Below are positions 35,887 to 47,429 of a DNA stretch of 64,000 nt, piece by piece. The stretch spans positions 2,408,753 through 2,472,752 of the forward strand of contig CP070727.1 of the NCBI GenBank assembly GCA_020350885.1, given 5' to 3'. Every line of letters starts with the position of its first letter. Position 1 is the first letter of the stretch. This stretch comes from a bacterium. Its GTDB lineage: Bacteria; Krumholzibacteriota; Krumholzibacteriia; Krumholzibacteriales; Krumholzibacteriaceae. Both the position numbers and the translations under genes were made by a program. Below the pieces are notes generated by a model that searched no databases, was not told the origin of the DNA, and saw only the letters and a program-made list of their open reading frames with translations.

Positions 35887-36711
35887 TCACTCGGGCACCA
35901 GCTCGATCTCGAAGAGCTTCGGCCATAGCTTCCCGGTAACGAAGAGACGTTCCCCTTCACCATCGTAAGCGATCCCGTTCAGAACTCCTGCGCCCGGGCG
36001 ATCCTCGGGCGCCAGCAATCCCTCGAGATCGATCCACCCGGTAACCCGCCCCGTCTGCGGCGAGATGATGGCAATGCGGTCAGTCTGCCAGATATTCGCA
36101 TATATTTCACCCCGAATGTATTCGAGCTCGTTCATACGCACCACCGGGCCTGCGCTGTCCTGGACCGCGATGGCTTCAAGCACCACATACGTTACCGGAT
36201 CGAGAAAACGTAGTGTATCCGATCCGTCGCTCATGACGAGCCGCGCGCCGTCGTGCGTGATCCCCCACCCCTCCGTATCGTAGGAGAAGGTTTCGAGCAG
36301 GGTGAAGGTCTCCCGGTCGTAAACGAATCCCGTCTGGGATTGCCACGTTAGCTGGTATATTCGGTCCTGGTAGATCGTGATCCCCTCGCCGAAATACTGG
36401 GAGTCCAGTGTGTCGCTACGAAGGGGTGTGCCGGTTTCAATTTCTATGAGCCTGAGCGCCGACCGCCCGTTGATTCCGGTACCTTCGTAGAGATACCCGC
36501 CGTGGTAGACGAGACCCTGCGTGAACGCCAGTGGGTCGTGGGGGTATTCATGTATGACGCTGAAGCCGTAGTACCTCACCACCTGTGTCGTATCATCGGG
36601 GCCTACCGGTGAGGATGAATCGGAACATGCATGAAAGACCGAGGCGCATGCGAGCAGTACCGTTATCAGGACGAGGTTGCCGTACCGGGTGCCCATGGCA
36701 AGTGCCGTCAC
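35887..36711 (-). CDS. Secreted plant-type glutaminyl-peptide cyclotransferase
   Basis: 274 residues from GTG 36711; ATG 36696 is the alternative. A signal peptide ending in a lipobox-like FHAC suggests a lipoprotein. The body is the five-bladed propeller of plant/bacterial glutamine cyclotransferases: IHEYPHDPLAFTQGLVY, YEGTGINGRSALRLIE, QYFGEGITIY, IYQLTWQSQTGFVYD, EGWGITHDG, and MNELEYIRGEIYANIWQTDRI near the C-terminus. It converts N-terminal Gln of exported peptides to pyroglutamate, which blocks aminopeptidases. It follows the upstream lipoprotein gene with no gap. Confidence 0.93.
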   Translation of the reverse strand: MTALAMGTRYGNLVLITVLLACASVFHACSDSSSPVGPDDTTQVVRYYGFSVIHEYPHDPLAFTQGLVYHGGYLYEGTGINGRSALRLIEIETGTPLRSDTLDSQYFGEGITIYQDRIYQLTWQSQTGFVYDRETFTLLETFSYDTEGWGITHDGARLVMSDGSDTLRFLDPVTYVVLEAIAVQDSAGPVVRMNELEYIRGEIYANIWQTDRIAIISPQTGRVTGWIDLEGLLAPEDRPGAGVLNGIAYDGEGERLFVTGKLWPKLFEIELVPE

Positions 36712-37590
36712 CTACCTCCCGTCCCATCCCGCAAGCCGCGCCCACATCCACCATGCCGCATACGTCTTGAGGTTGGCATTGAGCGGCTGGCTGTGCGCCG
36801 ACGGGCAATCGAACCACTCACCGGGATGTGCATCCTGCCAATCGATCGCCCAATTCCTATCGAGTGTTCCGTTGTCGTCGCTGTCGTACTGACAGTTGTC
36901 GTTGGCGCGCTTGTCCACGTAATAGGTACCGTCGGGGTCGTAGCTCTCGATATCGGCGAAATCGTAAAGAACTTTCCCGTTCGAACGGCAATACTCACGG
37001 ATCTGCTCGTTGCGGATATGCAGATTCCCGGTTTCCCCGGTCCCGTCGAGATGGCCCGTCATATAGATGAATGCCACCGCAGGGAACTCGGCCTCGAGCC
37101 CCTCCATGAGATCGAGATAGAGCTGGATATCCTGTTCGGTGGCAGAGCTCACCTGCCCGCACCACGACCAGATCACGACGTTGACATCGGAGTGGCCGTT
37201 CAGGTAGTTCCTCGTGGCCGCCGCCCAGCTGCTCCGGTCCGGATTACCGAGATCGCTGGCCCCGGAGAAGGGCCGGTCCCTGAGATCGAGCACACCGTTT
37301 CCGCCGCCGCCCGCGAACGCATAGAGTGAACCCAGGAAACCCACGAGTCCCTCCATGCCGGTCACGATCTGGCTTCCGTGCGATGTGTGTCCGTAGGCGA
37401 TGTGTAAAACCTCCTTCGCCTCATTGATCCAGGCTTCCGGAACCTCTGAAATACTGGTGCAATTGTGATCGGCGATGAGTGGAATCCGGCCAGGCGCCGG
37501 TGAGGCGGGCTTGTCATCGCTACAGGATGGTAGAGACATACAACTTATAGTAAAAGCTAAGATTACAGCGATACTGCTTCGTTTCGTCAT
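36712..37590 (-). CDS. Lipoprotein of unknown function, SGNH-like segments
   Basis: 292 residues. A signal peptide ends in LPSC (Cys near residue 23). The mature part contains HIAYGHTSHGSQIVTGM, NVVIWSWCGQVSS, VAFIYMTGHLDGTGE and a late DWQDAHPGEWFDCPSAH. The alternation of small-residue turns with His and Asp recalls SGNH/GDSL hydrolases, but I cannot place a catalytic Ser with certainty. The protein is probably exported and anchored. It directly precedes the glutaminyl cyclase gene, so they likely share a transcript. Its function is open. Confidence 0.7.
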   Translation of the reverse strand: MTKRSSIAVILAFTISCMSLPSCSDDKPASPAPGRIPLIADHNCTSISEVPEAWINEAKEVLHIAYGHTSHGSQIVTGMEGLVGFLGSLYAFAGGGGNGVLDLRDRPFSGASDLGNPDRSSWAAATRNYLNGHSDVNVVIWSWCGQVSSATEQDIQLYLDLMEGLEAEFPAVAFIYMTGHLDGTGETGNLHIRNEQIREYCRSNGKVLYDFADIESYDPDGTYYVDKRANDNCQYDSDDNGTLDRNWAIDWQDAHPGEWFDCPSAHSQPLNANLKTYAAWWMWARLAGWDGR

Positions 37591-37676
37591 TCCTGAATCC
37601 CCTTTGCATCTACCCCAGAACGGAGTGTATGTGAAGGGATTGCAGGAATCGTGAACAATCCCGCCCGGTGGGCGTA

Positions 37677-38789
37677 TCAGAACCTCCAGCCCTGGATGTC
37701 GAGATTCGTCAGGCCCGCATCCTTTGCACAGCGGACGGCCGCTGCGTACTCCTCTCCGGTGATACGCCGGGCGATATCGGGATACTCGGATGCCCGGTAC
37801 ATCGGGCGGTACTGCGACATGATATTACAATAGGTATCCTTGGGCAGGTTCTTGGCGATCCATCCGATCACCTCACACGACCCGCCGACATTGTTCGGCA
37901 TCACGAGGTGGCGGATCATGAGCCCCCGCCGCATGATCCCGTCCGCCGGGGTCTTCGCCACACCCACCTGCCGGTGCATCTCGAGAAGCGCCTTCTTGGT
38001 GGCCCCGGGGTAGTCCGCAGCACCCGAGGAGTAGATGGAGGCCATCTCGCCGTCTGCATACTTGAAATCGGGAAGGTAGATGTCGACGATACCGTCGAGC
38101 ATCTCGAGTATCTCGACACGTTCCCAGCCACAGGTGTTGTACACGAGCGGCAGCCTGAGCCCGCCTGCTGCGGCCTTGTCCAGTGCGAGCACGATGTGCG
38201 GCGAGTAATGTGTCGGCGTGACGACGTTGATGTTGTGCGCACCCATCCCCTGGAGCCTGAGCATCATCGATGCGAGCTCGTCTATGCTCCGCTCCGTTCC
38301 CCTGCCCTCGTGGCTGATCTCCCAGTTGATACAGAAGACGCAGCGGAGCCCGCAGTTCGTCAGGAAGATCGTACCCGACCCGCCCTTCCCAACGAGCGGA
38401 CGCTCCTCGCCGAAATGCAGGTTGTACGATGATACCTCGAGTTGTGACGAGGCGCGACAGAAGCCGAGCTTTCCCTCCATGCGATTCACGCCGCAGCGGC
38501 GCGGACAGAGCTCGCAGTGCTCGAGGATCTTCCACAGCGCCTCACCCCTTCGTTTCAGCTCACCGCTCCGGTGGAGCTCGAGGTATGCGGGCTCGAAAGG
38601 CCCCTGGCCCTTCCCGGCCGCCGTACTATCCACCGCTCCCTTCGCATCCGGCCCGGCCGGGCGGGCGGGCGCAGCAAGACTCCCCACCCGCCGTAGTGCA
38701 TCATGCGCAGCAACGATTGCGTACCCCAAACCCGACAGCGAGAGAAAGCCGAGGGATCGCAGGAAGTCCCTTCTGGTTTGATCGCTCAT
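37677..38789 (-). CDS. Radical SAM protein (PflA/COG1313-like) with Tat signal
   Basis: 370 residues; ATG 38789 has GGGGAGGTGAT upstream. The N-terminus is a twin-arginine signal (TRRDFLRSLGFLSLSGLG), followed by a Pro/Ala-rich linker. An N-terminal Cys cluster (CELCPRRCG ... GFC, near residues 93-110) precedes the radical SAM core with CX3CX2C in TNCGLRCVFCINWE. Downstream are NVVTPTHYSPH, VYNTCGWE and PDFKYAD. Without the signal it matches the uncharacterised COG1313 activase-like group. A radical SAM enzyme exported by Tat would be exceptional, because it needs SAM and a reductant; the leader may instead be a domain relic. No partner glycyl-radical enzyme is visible. Confidence 0.88.
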   Translation of the reverse strand: MSDQTRRDFLRSLGFLSLSGLGYAIVAAHDALRRVGSLAAPARPAGPDAKGAVDSTAAGKGQGPFEPAYLELHRSGELKRRGEALWKILEHCELCPRRCGVNRMEGKLGFCRASSQLEVSSYNLHFGEERPLVGKGGSGTIFLTNCGLRCVFCINWEISHEGRGTERSIDELASMMLRLQGMGAHNINVVTPTHYSPHIVLALDKAAAGGLRLPLVYNTCGWERVEILEMLDGIVDIYLPDFKYADGEMASIYSSGAADYPGATKKALLEMHRQVGVAKTPADGIMRRGLMIRHLVMPNNVGGSCEVIGWIAKNLPKDTYCNIMSQYRPMYRASEYPDIARRITGEEYAAAVRCAKDAGLTNLDIQGWRF

Positions 38790-39112
38790 CCTAAGATCAC
38801 CTCCCCACAGTCACCGAGTGCAGATCCACTCGAAAGGTCCGGATCGCTTCGGTGCCGTGATCGGTACCGGTATGCTCAATCCACAGTATAGAATAATATA
38901 AGCCGCCCCGTGCGGAAAGGGCTTCATTCGCTTTCGAACAGGGCGACGACCTGCCTTCCCGCTCTCGAGTGTATTGCCCATAAAACCGTTGCTCAATAAT
39001 AAAGCCCCCTCACCCGGGAGGGGGCTTTGTACACGTCTGTCTCTTATGTCTTTTCGGCCGGCAGCCGATGTGCAACGTTCACAAGAGGCCGGCAGAAGTT
39101 CGCAGCGACCGG
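38790..39112. other. Intergenic region between gdhA end and the radical SAM gene
   Basis: 323 bases. It holds the gdhA terminator hairpin at 39001-39028 and, near 38883-38888, a minus-strand TATACT that could be the -10 of the radical SAM gene, without a good -35. I see no coding sequence. Confidence 0.4.
39001..39028 (-). terminator. Rho-independent terminator of gdhA
   Basis: An 11-base-pair perfect stem (AAAGCCCCCTC with GAGGGGGCTTT, six-base loop) lies about 85 bases beyond the gdhA stop. On the minus strand the stem is followed by a T-rich run (CTTTATTATTG). Confidence 0.75.
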
Positions 39113-40589
<1,477 letters not shown>

Positions 40590-40767
40590 GATCAAATTTA
40601 TGAATTTCTGAAATTTTCACCTAAAACGTATGAGGGGGTGCCGGTTAAGAAGCAGGATTCACAAAAAAAACGTTGATTGATGGAGGAGTCCGCTTATATT
40701 AAAGGTTACAAGTTGCGTTTTGGCTTAATTTTACCGTTATACCAACCCCTTTCCCGAGGTGTACCAC

Positions 40768-41883
40768 ATGATCATTGGAGTTCCGAAAGAGATCAAGAAA
40801 GACGAATACCGGGTCGCGCTCCTTCCCGTCGGGGCGGAGACGCTCCGCAAGGGCGGTCACAGGGTAATCGTGCAGAAGGGTGCCGGTATCGGCAGCGGCA
40901 TCCCCGATGCCGAATACCGTGATGCCGGCGCAGCCATGGTGGCATCCGCAAAGGAGATATTTCGCCGCAGCGAGATGATCATCAAGGTAAAGGAACCCCA
41001 GCCGTCGGAGATCCGGATGATCCGCCGCGACCAGATCATTTTCACATATTTCCACTTCGCTTCGAGCCGGTCACTGACAGAGGGCATGATACGAAACGGT
41101 GCCGTAAGCATCGCCTACGAGACGATGGAGGGAGACGATGGATCGCTGCCGCTCCTTACCCCCATGAGCGAGGTGGCCGGGCGCATGGCCGTGCAGGAAG
41201 GTGCAAAGTATCTCGAGCGGCCGATGGAAGGCCAGGGGATCCTTCTCGGCGGTGTTCCAGGAGTTCACCCCGCGATGGTCGTCATTCTCGGAGGAGGTGT
41301 CGTCGGTACGAACGCCGCCAAGATGGCCGCAGGCCTCGGGGCAAACGTGACGATCCTGGATATCGACCTCGATCGGCTCAGGTACCTGAGTGATGTACTC
41401 CCGCCGAATGTTACGTGCCTCATGTCGAATCCAGAGAATATACGCAAATTTGTCGCCGAGGCGGATCTCCTGGTCGGTGCGGTCCTCATCTCCGGCGCGA
41501 AGGCGCCGCGCCTCGTCACGAGGAGTATGGTCAAGACGATGAAGAAGGGTGCCGTGATAGTCGATGTGGCGGTCGACCAGGGCGGATGCATCGAGACTAT
41601 CAGGCCGACCACACACTCGAACCCGACATATACGATAAACGGGGTGGTGCACTACGGTGTGGCGAATATGCCGGGGGCCGTATCGAGAACCTCGACGTAT
41701 GCCCTCACGAACGCAACGCTTCCCTACGCGGTCATGATCGCAAAGAAGGGCTACGTGCGCGCAGCACAGGAAAACAACGCCGTATGGACGGGGATCAACA
41801 TACTGAAAGGCAAGGTAACCCATCCGGCCGTTGCGAAAGCTTTCAAGATGCGTTATACACCGCTGGAGGAGTTACTCAGCTAG
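40768..41883 (+). CDS. ald: Alanine dehydrogenase
   Basis: 371 residues from ATG 40768, the usual MIIGVPKEIK start, with GAGGTG nearby; a GTG nine bases earlier is in frame but would add three residues. It interconverts alanine with pyruvate and ammonia using NAD. Signatures: RVALLPVGAETL, FTYFHFASS with the active-site His, VVILGGGVVGTNAAKMAAGLGA (nucleotide fold), and a C-terminal NMPGAVSRTSTYALTNATLPY. A clear terminator follows. It stands opposite gdhA. Confidence 0.97.
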   Translation: MIIGVPKEIKKDEYRVALLPVGAETLRKGGHRVIVQKGAGIGSGIPDAEYRDAGAAMVASAKEIFRRSEMIIKVKEPQPSEIRMIRRDQIIFTYFHFASSRSLTEGMIRNGAVSIAYETMEGDDGSLPLLTPMSEVAGRMAVQEGAKYLERPMEGQGILLGGVPGVHPAMVVILGGGVVGTNAAKMAAGLGANVTILDIDLDRLRYLSDVLPPNVTCLMSNPENIRKFVAEADLLVGAVLISGAKAPRLVTRSMVKTMKKGAVIVDVAVDQGGCIETIRPTTHSNPTYTINGVVHYGVANMPGAVSRTSTYALTNATLPYAVMIAKKGYVRAAQENNAVWTGINILKGKVTHPAVAKAFKMRYTPLEELLS

Positions 41884-41909
41884 TCGAAATACGTGTTCTG
41901 AACGTAACC

Positions 41910-41941
41910 CCCCGTCCCGCATCCCGGGACGGGGTTTTTTT
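41910..41941 (+). terminator. Rho-independent terminator of ald
   Basis: Ten-base-pair perfect stem CCCCGTCCCG/CGGGACGGGG with a five-base loop and a run of seven T. It lies 27 bases after the ald stop and touches the end of convergent pdxJ, for which it may also work in reverse. Confidence 0.85.
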
Positions 41942-42659
41942 ATCGCCTGAGGAGCTCCACCATCTCACGAACAGCCTGCTCCATGCCGGCGAAGACTGCA
42001 CGCGAGATAATGCTGTGGCCTATGTTGAGCTCCTCTATCTCCGGTATGAGCACAATGGAGTGAACGTTGTGATACGTGAGCCCGTGTCCCGCGTGCACGT
42101 GCATGCCGTATCTCCTGGCGGCCGCTGCCGAGTCCCTGATCGCCCGGAGCGTGTTCTCCACTTCCATCCTTCCGGCGTTTGCATATTCGCCCGTATGGAT
42201 CTCGACCGCGTTGAAACCGAGACGGGCCGCCTCCTTGATCTGTGGTTGATCGGCATTGACGAATGCTGAGACCTTGATACCGCTCTCCTGCAGCGCCCTG
42301 AGCACCGGAGATACCCTGTCGGTGAGACGCAGAAGATCCAATCCCCCCTCCGTTGTTATCTCCTCGCGCCGTTCCGGCACCAGGGTAACGGAATCCGGAT
42401 GAAGGGCCAGCGCGATCTCCTGCATCTCCGGATTCGCCGCCATCTCGAGATTCACCATCGTCTGCGCCATCTCGCTGATCAAACGTGCGTCACGGTTCTG
42501 TATGTGCCGCCGGTCTTCCCTGAGATGGAACGTGATCTGATCGGCCCCGCCCTGCTCCGCAAGCATGGCCGCCGTTACCGGATCCGGTTCGGTTGTCTTT
42601 CTTGCCTCACGGAGTGTGGCCACATGATCCACGTTCACACCAAGCCTGACTCGATTCAC
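41940..42659 (-). CDS. pdxJ: Pyridoxine 5'-phosphate synthase
   Basis: 239 residues from GTG 42659, which overlaps the stop of the upstream deacetylase (GTGA) and has AAGGAG seven bases upstream; longer frames would read back into that gene. It condenses 1-deoxyxylulose-5-phosphate with 3-amino-2-oxopropyl phosphate. Landmarks: [57 protein letters not shown] and [10 protein letters not shown]. Length is normal. PdxA, which supplies its substrate, is at the right edge of the window. Confidence 0.96.
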   Translation of the reverse strand: MNRVRLGVNVDHVATLREARKTTEPDPVTAAMLAEQGGADQITFHLREDRRHIQNRDARLISEMAQTMVNLEMAANPEMQEIALALHPDSVTLVPERREEITTEGGLDLLRLTDRVSPVLRALQESGIKVSAFVNADQPQIKEAARLGFNAVEIHTGEYANAGRMEVENTLRAIRDSAAAARRYGMHVHAGHGLTYHNVHSIVLIPEIEELNIGHSIISRAVFAGMEQAVREMVELLRR

Positions 42660-43840
42660 CACCGGTCTCCTTCCTTCTGCGCCACGGTGAGCTCCTCGAT
42701 CACTTCGGCGGTCGTCTGGAAGCGAACACCCGTGTCCTGCGCGGCCCGAATCATCCACTTGAAATGCTCGAGGGTTTTGCGCCGGACGTGTAGGATACCC
42801 ACCGCCCTGCCCTTCCGTGTGGCTATCGAGAGGATCTTTTGCATCCTCTCCCTGATCTCTTCCTCGGAATTATCGATGAAGAGATCGTTACTCGTTGTTC
42901 TCACGCCTATCTCGTGCGCCACCTCGCCGACAACCGAGTACGGCGTTGTCATGCTGTCTATAAAAAAGAGATCCCTACGCCGACATACGGATAGTACCGC
43001 CCTCATCGCATCGCGATCGGCCGTGGCCTTCGAACCCATATGGTTGTTTATACCGACGACCCCCGGCGTCGTGTCCAGCGCCCGCTCGACCACCTTCTCT
43101 ATCTCCTGGTGCTTCATATCGACGCGCACCAAGGGGATATCACCGACATCGTCCGCTCCCGCCTGGGGCTCCATCGGCAGGTGACACAATACAACCTTGC
43201 CCTTTTTGCGCGCCTCCTCGCAGATGCGTTTCGAGTACTTCAATCCGGGGATGACCGAGACCGTGAGCGGCACATCGAGCGAGAGAAACTCACGCACGAG
43301 CGAATTGTAGAAGTAACCGAAATCGTCGACGATGATTGCAACGGTAGGGCTCCCGTTCTCCGCGCGATCGGGTCGTTCCGCCTTCCTGCTCTTGCGTATG
43401 ATGCACCGCTGTGTCGTTCTTCGCTTCGTCCCCACCTCCATGACGATCGCTTTTCCCCCAGAGCTCTCCGAGCACGATCGTATCCTCCCTCCGGATGAGC
43501 GCACCGCCCGATCGATCTCGCTATGTATCTTGATGAGCGAGCGATCCGCTGAAACCGACACACGAAACACGGTCGGCTCGCCTCCCGCCGTGGCTGACTT
43601 CCGATCGACCTGTATATCGCTTCGAGGAATCCCCGCCCGCTCGAGACCATCCACGAGCCTACCCTCGAGTGTCTGTTGCACGAGTTCGTACTTGCCGTCG
43701 ATCCCGGCATCCAGCAGAAAGACCCACCCCTTCTCCGTCTTGAGAAACCGGAAGAGAGCGATTGCGACAATCAACAGAACGACGAGGAGGATCGCCAGGG
43801 AGGTGGGCTGCCTTACCTTTTTTTTCTTTTTCCTGGCCAT
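42656..43840 (-). CDS. Divergent polysaccharide deacetylase family protein (YibQ-like)
   Basis: 394 residues. A basic N-terminus ([11 protein letters not shown]) and one signal-anchor helix place the rest outside the membrane. Residues ~45-140 are an extra domain with [18 protein letters not shown] and [12 protein letters not shown]. The catalytic-type domain begins at [12 protein letters not shown] (metal-binding Asp pair), then [17 protein letters not shown] and GINNHMGS with further ligand His. It belongs to COG2861/DUF610, possibly acting on cell-wall glycans. It is translationally coupled to pdxJ, which is a frequent but unexplained neighbourhood type. Confidence 0.88.
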   Translation of the reverse strand: MARKKKKKVRQPTSLAILLVVLLIVAIALFRFLKTEKGWVFLLDAGIDGKYELVQQTLEGRLVDGLERAGIPRSDIQVDRKSATAGGEPTVFRVSVSADRSLIKIHSEIDRAVRSSGGRIRSCSESSGGKAIVMEVGTKRRTTQRCIIRKSRKAERPDRAENGSPTVAIIVDDFGYFYNSLVREFLSLDVPLTVSVIPGLKYSKRICEEARKKGKVVLCHLPMEPQAGADDVGDIPLVRVDMKHQEIEKVVERALDTTPGVVGINNHMGSKATADRDAMRAVLSVCRRRDLFFIDSMTTPYSVVGEVAHEIGVRTTSNDLFIDNSEEEIRERMQKILSIATRKGRAVGILHVRRKTLEHFKWMIRAAQDTGVRFQTTAEVIEELTVAQKEGDRW

Positions 43841-43974
43841 GTTCGATCACGAGCGAAACGCTCACGCCTCATACGCCGGATATTTCTGCCCGAACACCGG
43901 CTGAGCACACGGTATCGAGCGCCGACGAATTCCACTGAAACAAATGAAATACGCTGCACCGGCCGGGCACACAC

Positions 43975-44004
43975 ACTATAAGTTCCGCCCCCCACTACTG
44001 TCAA
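43975..44004 (-). promoter_or_regulatory. Promoter of the deacetylase-pdxJ operon
   Basis: Minus-strand perfect TTGACA (44004-43999), 18-base spacer, TATAGT (43980-43975). Start near 43968; leader about 130 bases. Confidence 0.6.
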
Positions 44005-44051
44005 GGCGCGCCGAATTGATTTCCCGGGAGAAGGCGAATCGCACGGACTGG

Positions 44052-44082
44052 ACAAAAAGAAAGGGCCTCTCAATAGAGGCCC
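44052..44082 (-). terminator. Rho-independent terminator of the small lipoprotein gene
   Basis: Perfect eight-pair stem GGGCCTCT/AGAGGCCC with a four-base loop, followed on the minus strand by TTTCTTTTT. It is 30 bases after the lipoprotein stop. Confidence 0.8.
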
Positions 44083-44112
44083 ATCGATCTAACCACTCGG
44101 TCTCTGGACCGG

Positions 44113-44679
44113 TTAATTTTCGATGTCGTACGCCATAAGGAGGCGGTACTCCTTGCGGCCGCCGTCATCCGGGTCGTTTACGGGGACGATAATGAGCTTG
44201 ACCAGATCGTTCCCGTTGTAGATCGTTCCCTCGGGCTGGAACTGCGCCGTGATGAAGTAATCCCCGGAGATCTCCCAGCAGTCATCACAGGGCTCGCCGC
44301 CGAGCTCGGGCAGCGGGACAGGCCTGTGGAATTCGATCGTGAGCTCGAGCCGGTTGGCTTCATCGAAAATCCTATCCGTCACCCGCTCGTCGGTCTCACG
44401 GCTCCACCAATTCTCCTCACCGGGTTCCACATCCCTGTCCTGGAGATACCAGATATACTCTTTATGGAGCAGTTCCTTGAACTTATCGATGTTCCGTTTC
44501 TTGTAAGATTCAACTAGGTTGAATCCCACGTCTGTCTTGTCAGTAAGATCCTTGAAATCGTCGTCGTTATCCGGCGGCGGTTTTATATCCTCCTTTGGAT
44601 CGAGGATGCACCCGAATGCCAATACGATAAGAAGAGACAGCAACAGGGGCAGCAAGGCCTTGAGGATGTTTCTCTTCAT
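44113..44679 (-). CDS. Small lipoprotein, family A
   Basis: 188 residues from ATG 44679 with AGGGAGGAACC upstream. The signal peptide ends at a good lipobox, LAFGC (Cys near 24), then ILDPKEDIKPPPDNDDD. The mature domain begins with a helix pair (VESYKKRNIDKFKELLHKEYIWYL) and continues as mixed beta segments with a CDDCWEISGDYFITAQF core; overall this looks like an NTF2/SnoaL-type fold. The lipoprotein at 49401-49994 has the same GCxxDP start and a similar size, so the two are probably related. Function unknown. Confidence 0.8.
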   Translation of the reverse strand: MKRNILKALLPLLLSLLIVLAFGCILDPKEDIKPPPDNDDDFKDLTDKTDVGFNLVESYKKRNIDKFKELLHKEYIWYLQDRDVEPGEENWWSRETDERVTDRIFDEANRLELTIEFHRPVPLPELGGEPCDDCWEISGDYFITAQFQPEGTIYNGNDLVKLIIVPVNDPDDGGRKEYRLLMAYDIEN

Positions 44680-44901
44680 AATGGTTCCTCCCTAGACACT
44701 ATATAGTAACACATTCCTATAGATTTTGCAAGCCGGCAAAAAGCGTGCACAACTCCCAGCAACACTTGCTAATGAATAACTGTATGTCGCTTAACTATCT
44801 TATTCACATCAAATTGCGATTTTAGCCGAGCCCCTGCTCCGCTTGCGGCACAGGTTATGGCATCTGATTGATTGCGAAACCCTGCAGTTCGAGCATCAGT
44901 A
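44680..44901. other. A/T-rich gap between the lipoprotein and the broken peptidase gene
   Basis: 222 bases. The left end holds the promoter and ribosome site of the small lipoprotein. The rest is low in G+C and follows the stop of the FlgD-like fragment; no gene or terminator was recognised. Confidence 0.4.
44703..44731 (-). promoter_or_regulatory. Promoter of the small lipoprotein gene
   Basis: Minus-strand TTGCAA (44731-44726), exact 17-base spacer, TACTAT (44708-44703). Start near 44696, close to the ribosome site. Confidence 0.5.
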
Positions 44902-46156
44902 TTAACGTATAAGTATAAGTTTTCTAGTAAGTTCCGGCCCTTTATCTGTCGTCATTTTGCAAAAGTAGGCCCCGCTGGTGACGCGCCGGCCTTCCCTGTT
45001 CCTCCCGTTCCAGCTAGTACTGTACACCCCTGGATAGTATACGCCATCGGCCAGGTCTGCCACCAACCGGCCTACCGCATCGTAAATATGTATGCCCACC
45101 CGTGCTTTCTCCGGCACGTGAAACTCTATCAAGGTCGAGGGATTGAACGGATTCGGGTATTGATTCTCGAGTGCAAACACAACCGGGATGTCGTTCTTCT
45201 CGGCGGCCCCAGCCAATCTGCCGCTGTAACACAGTATGTAGTGCCTGTATTTATCGTTTTCCAAGAGCGGCACATCGAACCACAGGTCTGCTCCCTCCCC
45301 TGCCGGTACTGTAACAGCCTTTGTAACTTTACTGCTCATTACCTGGATACCGGCTCCGCCTAGTATCCTCTCAGCCTTACGACGCCGGGCTTCCCGTTCC
45401 GGATTCTCGATCCGAAGCTGGATGGATTCAAGATTCGAACAATGTTCCCGAAGCGATTCAAACTGCACGAAGTCAGACCCGTTAATCAATACACCGGATT
45501 CCGACTCCTGCACCTGTAATGAAACATCACTCGGGCAGTCGAGCGAGAGCAGCTCCATGGAGTGAACCGACACCGCCTCATCTTCGCAAGCACGTAGGTT
45601 CATTCTTGTCTTACCGCATTCTATTCTGGGATTCACCGGTAAAACGAAATAACCTTCCTGTATATTCGTGAATTCATCGACAAAACCTGGCAATGGGAAT
45701 CTCTTTTCGTCTCCGTTCTCACATCCGTATCCGACAATAGGGTCCTTACCCGGTTTACCGACACCGATCTCTTCTACAATATCAAAGCAGTAAGATGCAT
45801 CTTCTGCATACCCTCCCTCTATGTTCCATATGAGGACCATTATCCGGTAGCTGTGATCCTCATAATCCGGGCTTATGCCGTGGGCCGTCTAGCCTATCGA
45901 GCCCGATGAGAGATCCGGGTTGTCCGTTTTTCTGAACGTTGCAATATGTTCCGTTGTGTTAAAATCCTCCACAAGCTTGAGATCCACCCTGATGGGGCAG
46001 CCGTTGCAATTCCATGAGACGTTCACATGCTGCCCGATTTCGTATGTTGAGGCTACCGGATCGAGGTTGACCGTTGCATCGATATCGGCATCACATCCCC
46101 ATGACTTTTCGAAGACCCGAAATCTTTTATTGAAAACCGGCGGGGCCGGAGGGGGG
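44902..46156 (-). pseudogene. Fragment 3: C-terminal part with amber codon and FlgD-like sorting domain
   Basis: From the C7 run the frame reads PPVFNKRFRVFEKSWGCDAD, an immunoglobulin-like stretch (IGQHVNVSWNCNGCPIRVDLKL), then SGSIG-TAG-TAHGISPDYEDHSYRIM, and continues for 312 residues from M 45840. The end is a classic secreted-protein C-terminus: LENQYPNPFNPSTLIEFHVP, GIHIYDAVGRLV, NGRNREGRRVTSGAYFCKM. Such domains direct surface sorting (T9SS-like) in several phyla. Only the lower part would be translated if initiation occurs at 45840, which has no good ribosome site. Confidence 0.65.
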
Positions 46157-47429
46157 GCGTTTCCAGGTACACGACGTCTCCATAGTACACGTACCGACCC
46201 CATGACAGCACACTCCCAGCATGCGAATATCCTGTGGTATCGCCAATTGCAAATTCAGGAAGCGAGTCGATTGAATGGATATCGTACGCGTAAAGTCCTC
46301 TATCAAACCAGTCCTTCCACCGGTTTCCAGATATGTAGAGGTATTGATCGTCAAAATCGTATGACCTGTACATGTAATCGCACATATGTGTGTCAACACA
46401 GAACACCCAGAATGGCAACTTGAAAGTTTTTATCGGTGTGGGATTCAGCACGTCCGAAGTATTGAGGATGGTGAATGTTGTGTCGCTAATGGTACCGAGT
46501 GAATAGTAACCTCGGGGAGCTCCATCCTTTATGGGTTCAAGATGTAATGACTGATCCAGGCAGAAAGGCTCTACGACATTCGAGCACTCGACGGAAAAGA
46601 TGCATGACTGCTGACTTTCGTTCACAAGCGGCTTGATGATCTCGGAGAAATACCGCTGGCCGCTCGTAAACGTATGTCCGCTGATATACAGATGATCATT
46701 GACGACCTTTACCTTGCGCACTTTGAGATAGTTTCCCCAGTCGGGATTGAGATACGTTCCCCAGACCACCGGATCGGTCGGCATGCTGATATTAACCGCC
46801 ACGATTCCCGAACGCTCACAGGCGACGTAGGCCATATCGCCCTCGACCGCGACATCCCTACACTGATTATCCGGACACGAGGAAAAACCGTTTACATGCC
46901 CGACCACCGGCAGATTCTGATCAACGACATCGATAATAAACAATCCTTGATCACAGGATACGCAAACAAGATAACACCCGATATCGTTCAGCGCAAAATC
47001 CGAGATGTAGAGAGAAGAAAGAGACCTCTCTGCCACCGTAACGGGGTTGTGTGGATCGGAGACATCGATCTTCATGAGTGTGCTGCCGGAAGCCAGGTAC
47101 ACGTAGTGACCATCCGTGGTCATGGAGGATGAGGTAACACTGAAATCACTCGGGAGCACCATCTCGGCGATCTCTCTCAATCCCGAAGAACTCTCGTTCG
47201 TATGCCTGAGTGTGTCGCCGAGGGTGGAGATTATTCTGTAGTGGTAGGTATGATCCGCATAGACGTCCGTATCGATAAAGAACGTATCCCCCAGGGAGTT
47301 CTGCCCTATCTGAACAAAGACCTCATCGTCGTCCACCCGCCTCAGTATATCGTACCCACTGCTGCTGTCGGCGAATTCATGCCATACCAACGTATTAAAC
47401 GTGCCCGCAAGCGCCTCCATCCCTCGCAT
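46053..47429 (-). pseudogene. Fragment 2: fibronectin III-like and LVIVD-type propeller region
   Basis: About 440 meaningful residues. It begins with a FN3-like strand set (TLVWHEFADSSSGYDILRR, HTYHYRIISTLGD), then propeller units of LVIVD type: VYLASGSTLMKIDVSDP, LFIIDVVDQNLPVVGHV, MAYVACERSGIVAVNIS, LYISGHTF. No ribosome site precedes its first ATG, which supports its being an internal piece. Its last residues after LETPP are frame-shifted. Confidence 0.6.

Larger units (their letters stand above)
43841..44112. other. Intergenic region with deacetylase promoter and upstream terminator
   Basis: 272 bases without a gene. It contains the promoter at 43975-44004 and the terminator at 44052-44082 of the preceding lipoprotein gene, so the two transcription units are cleanly separated. 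Confidence 0.5.
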
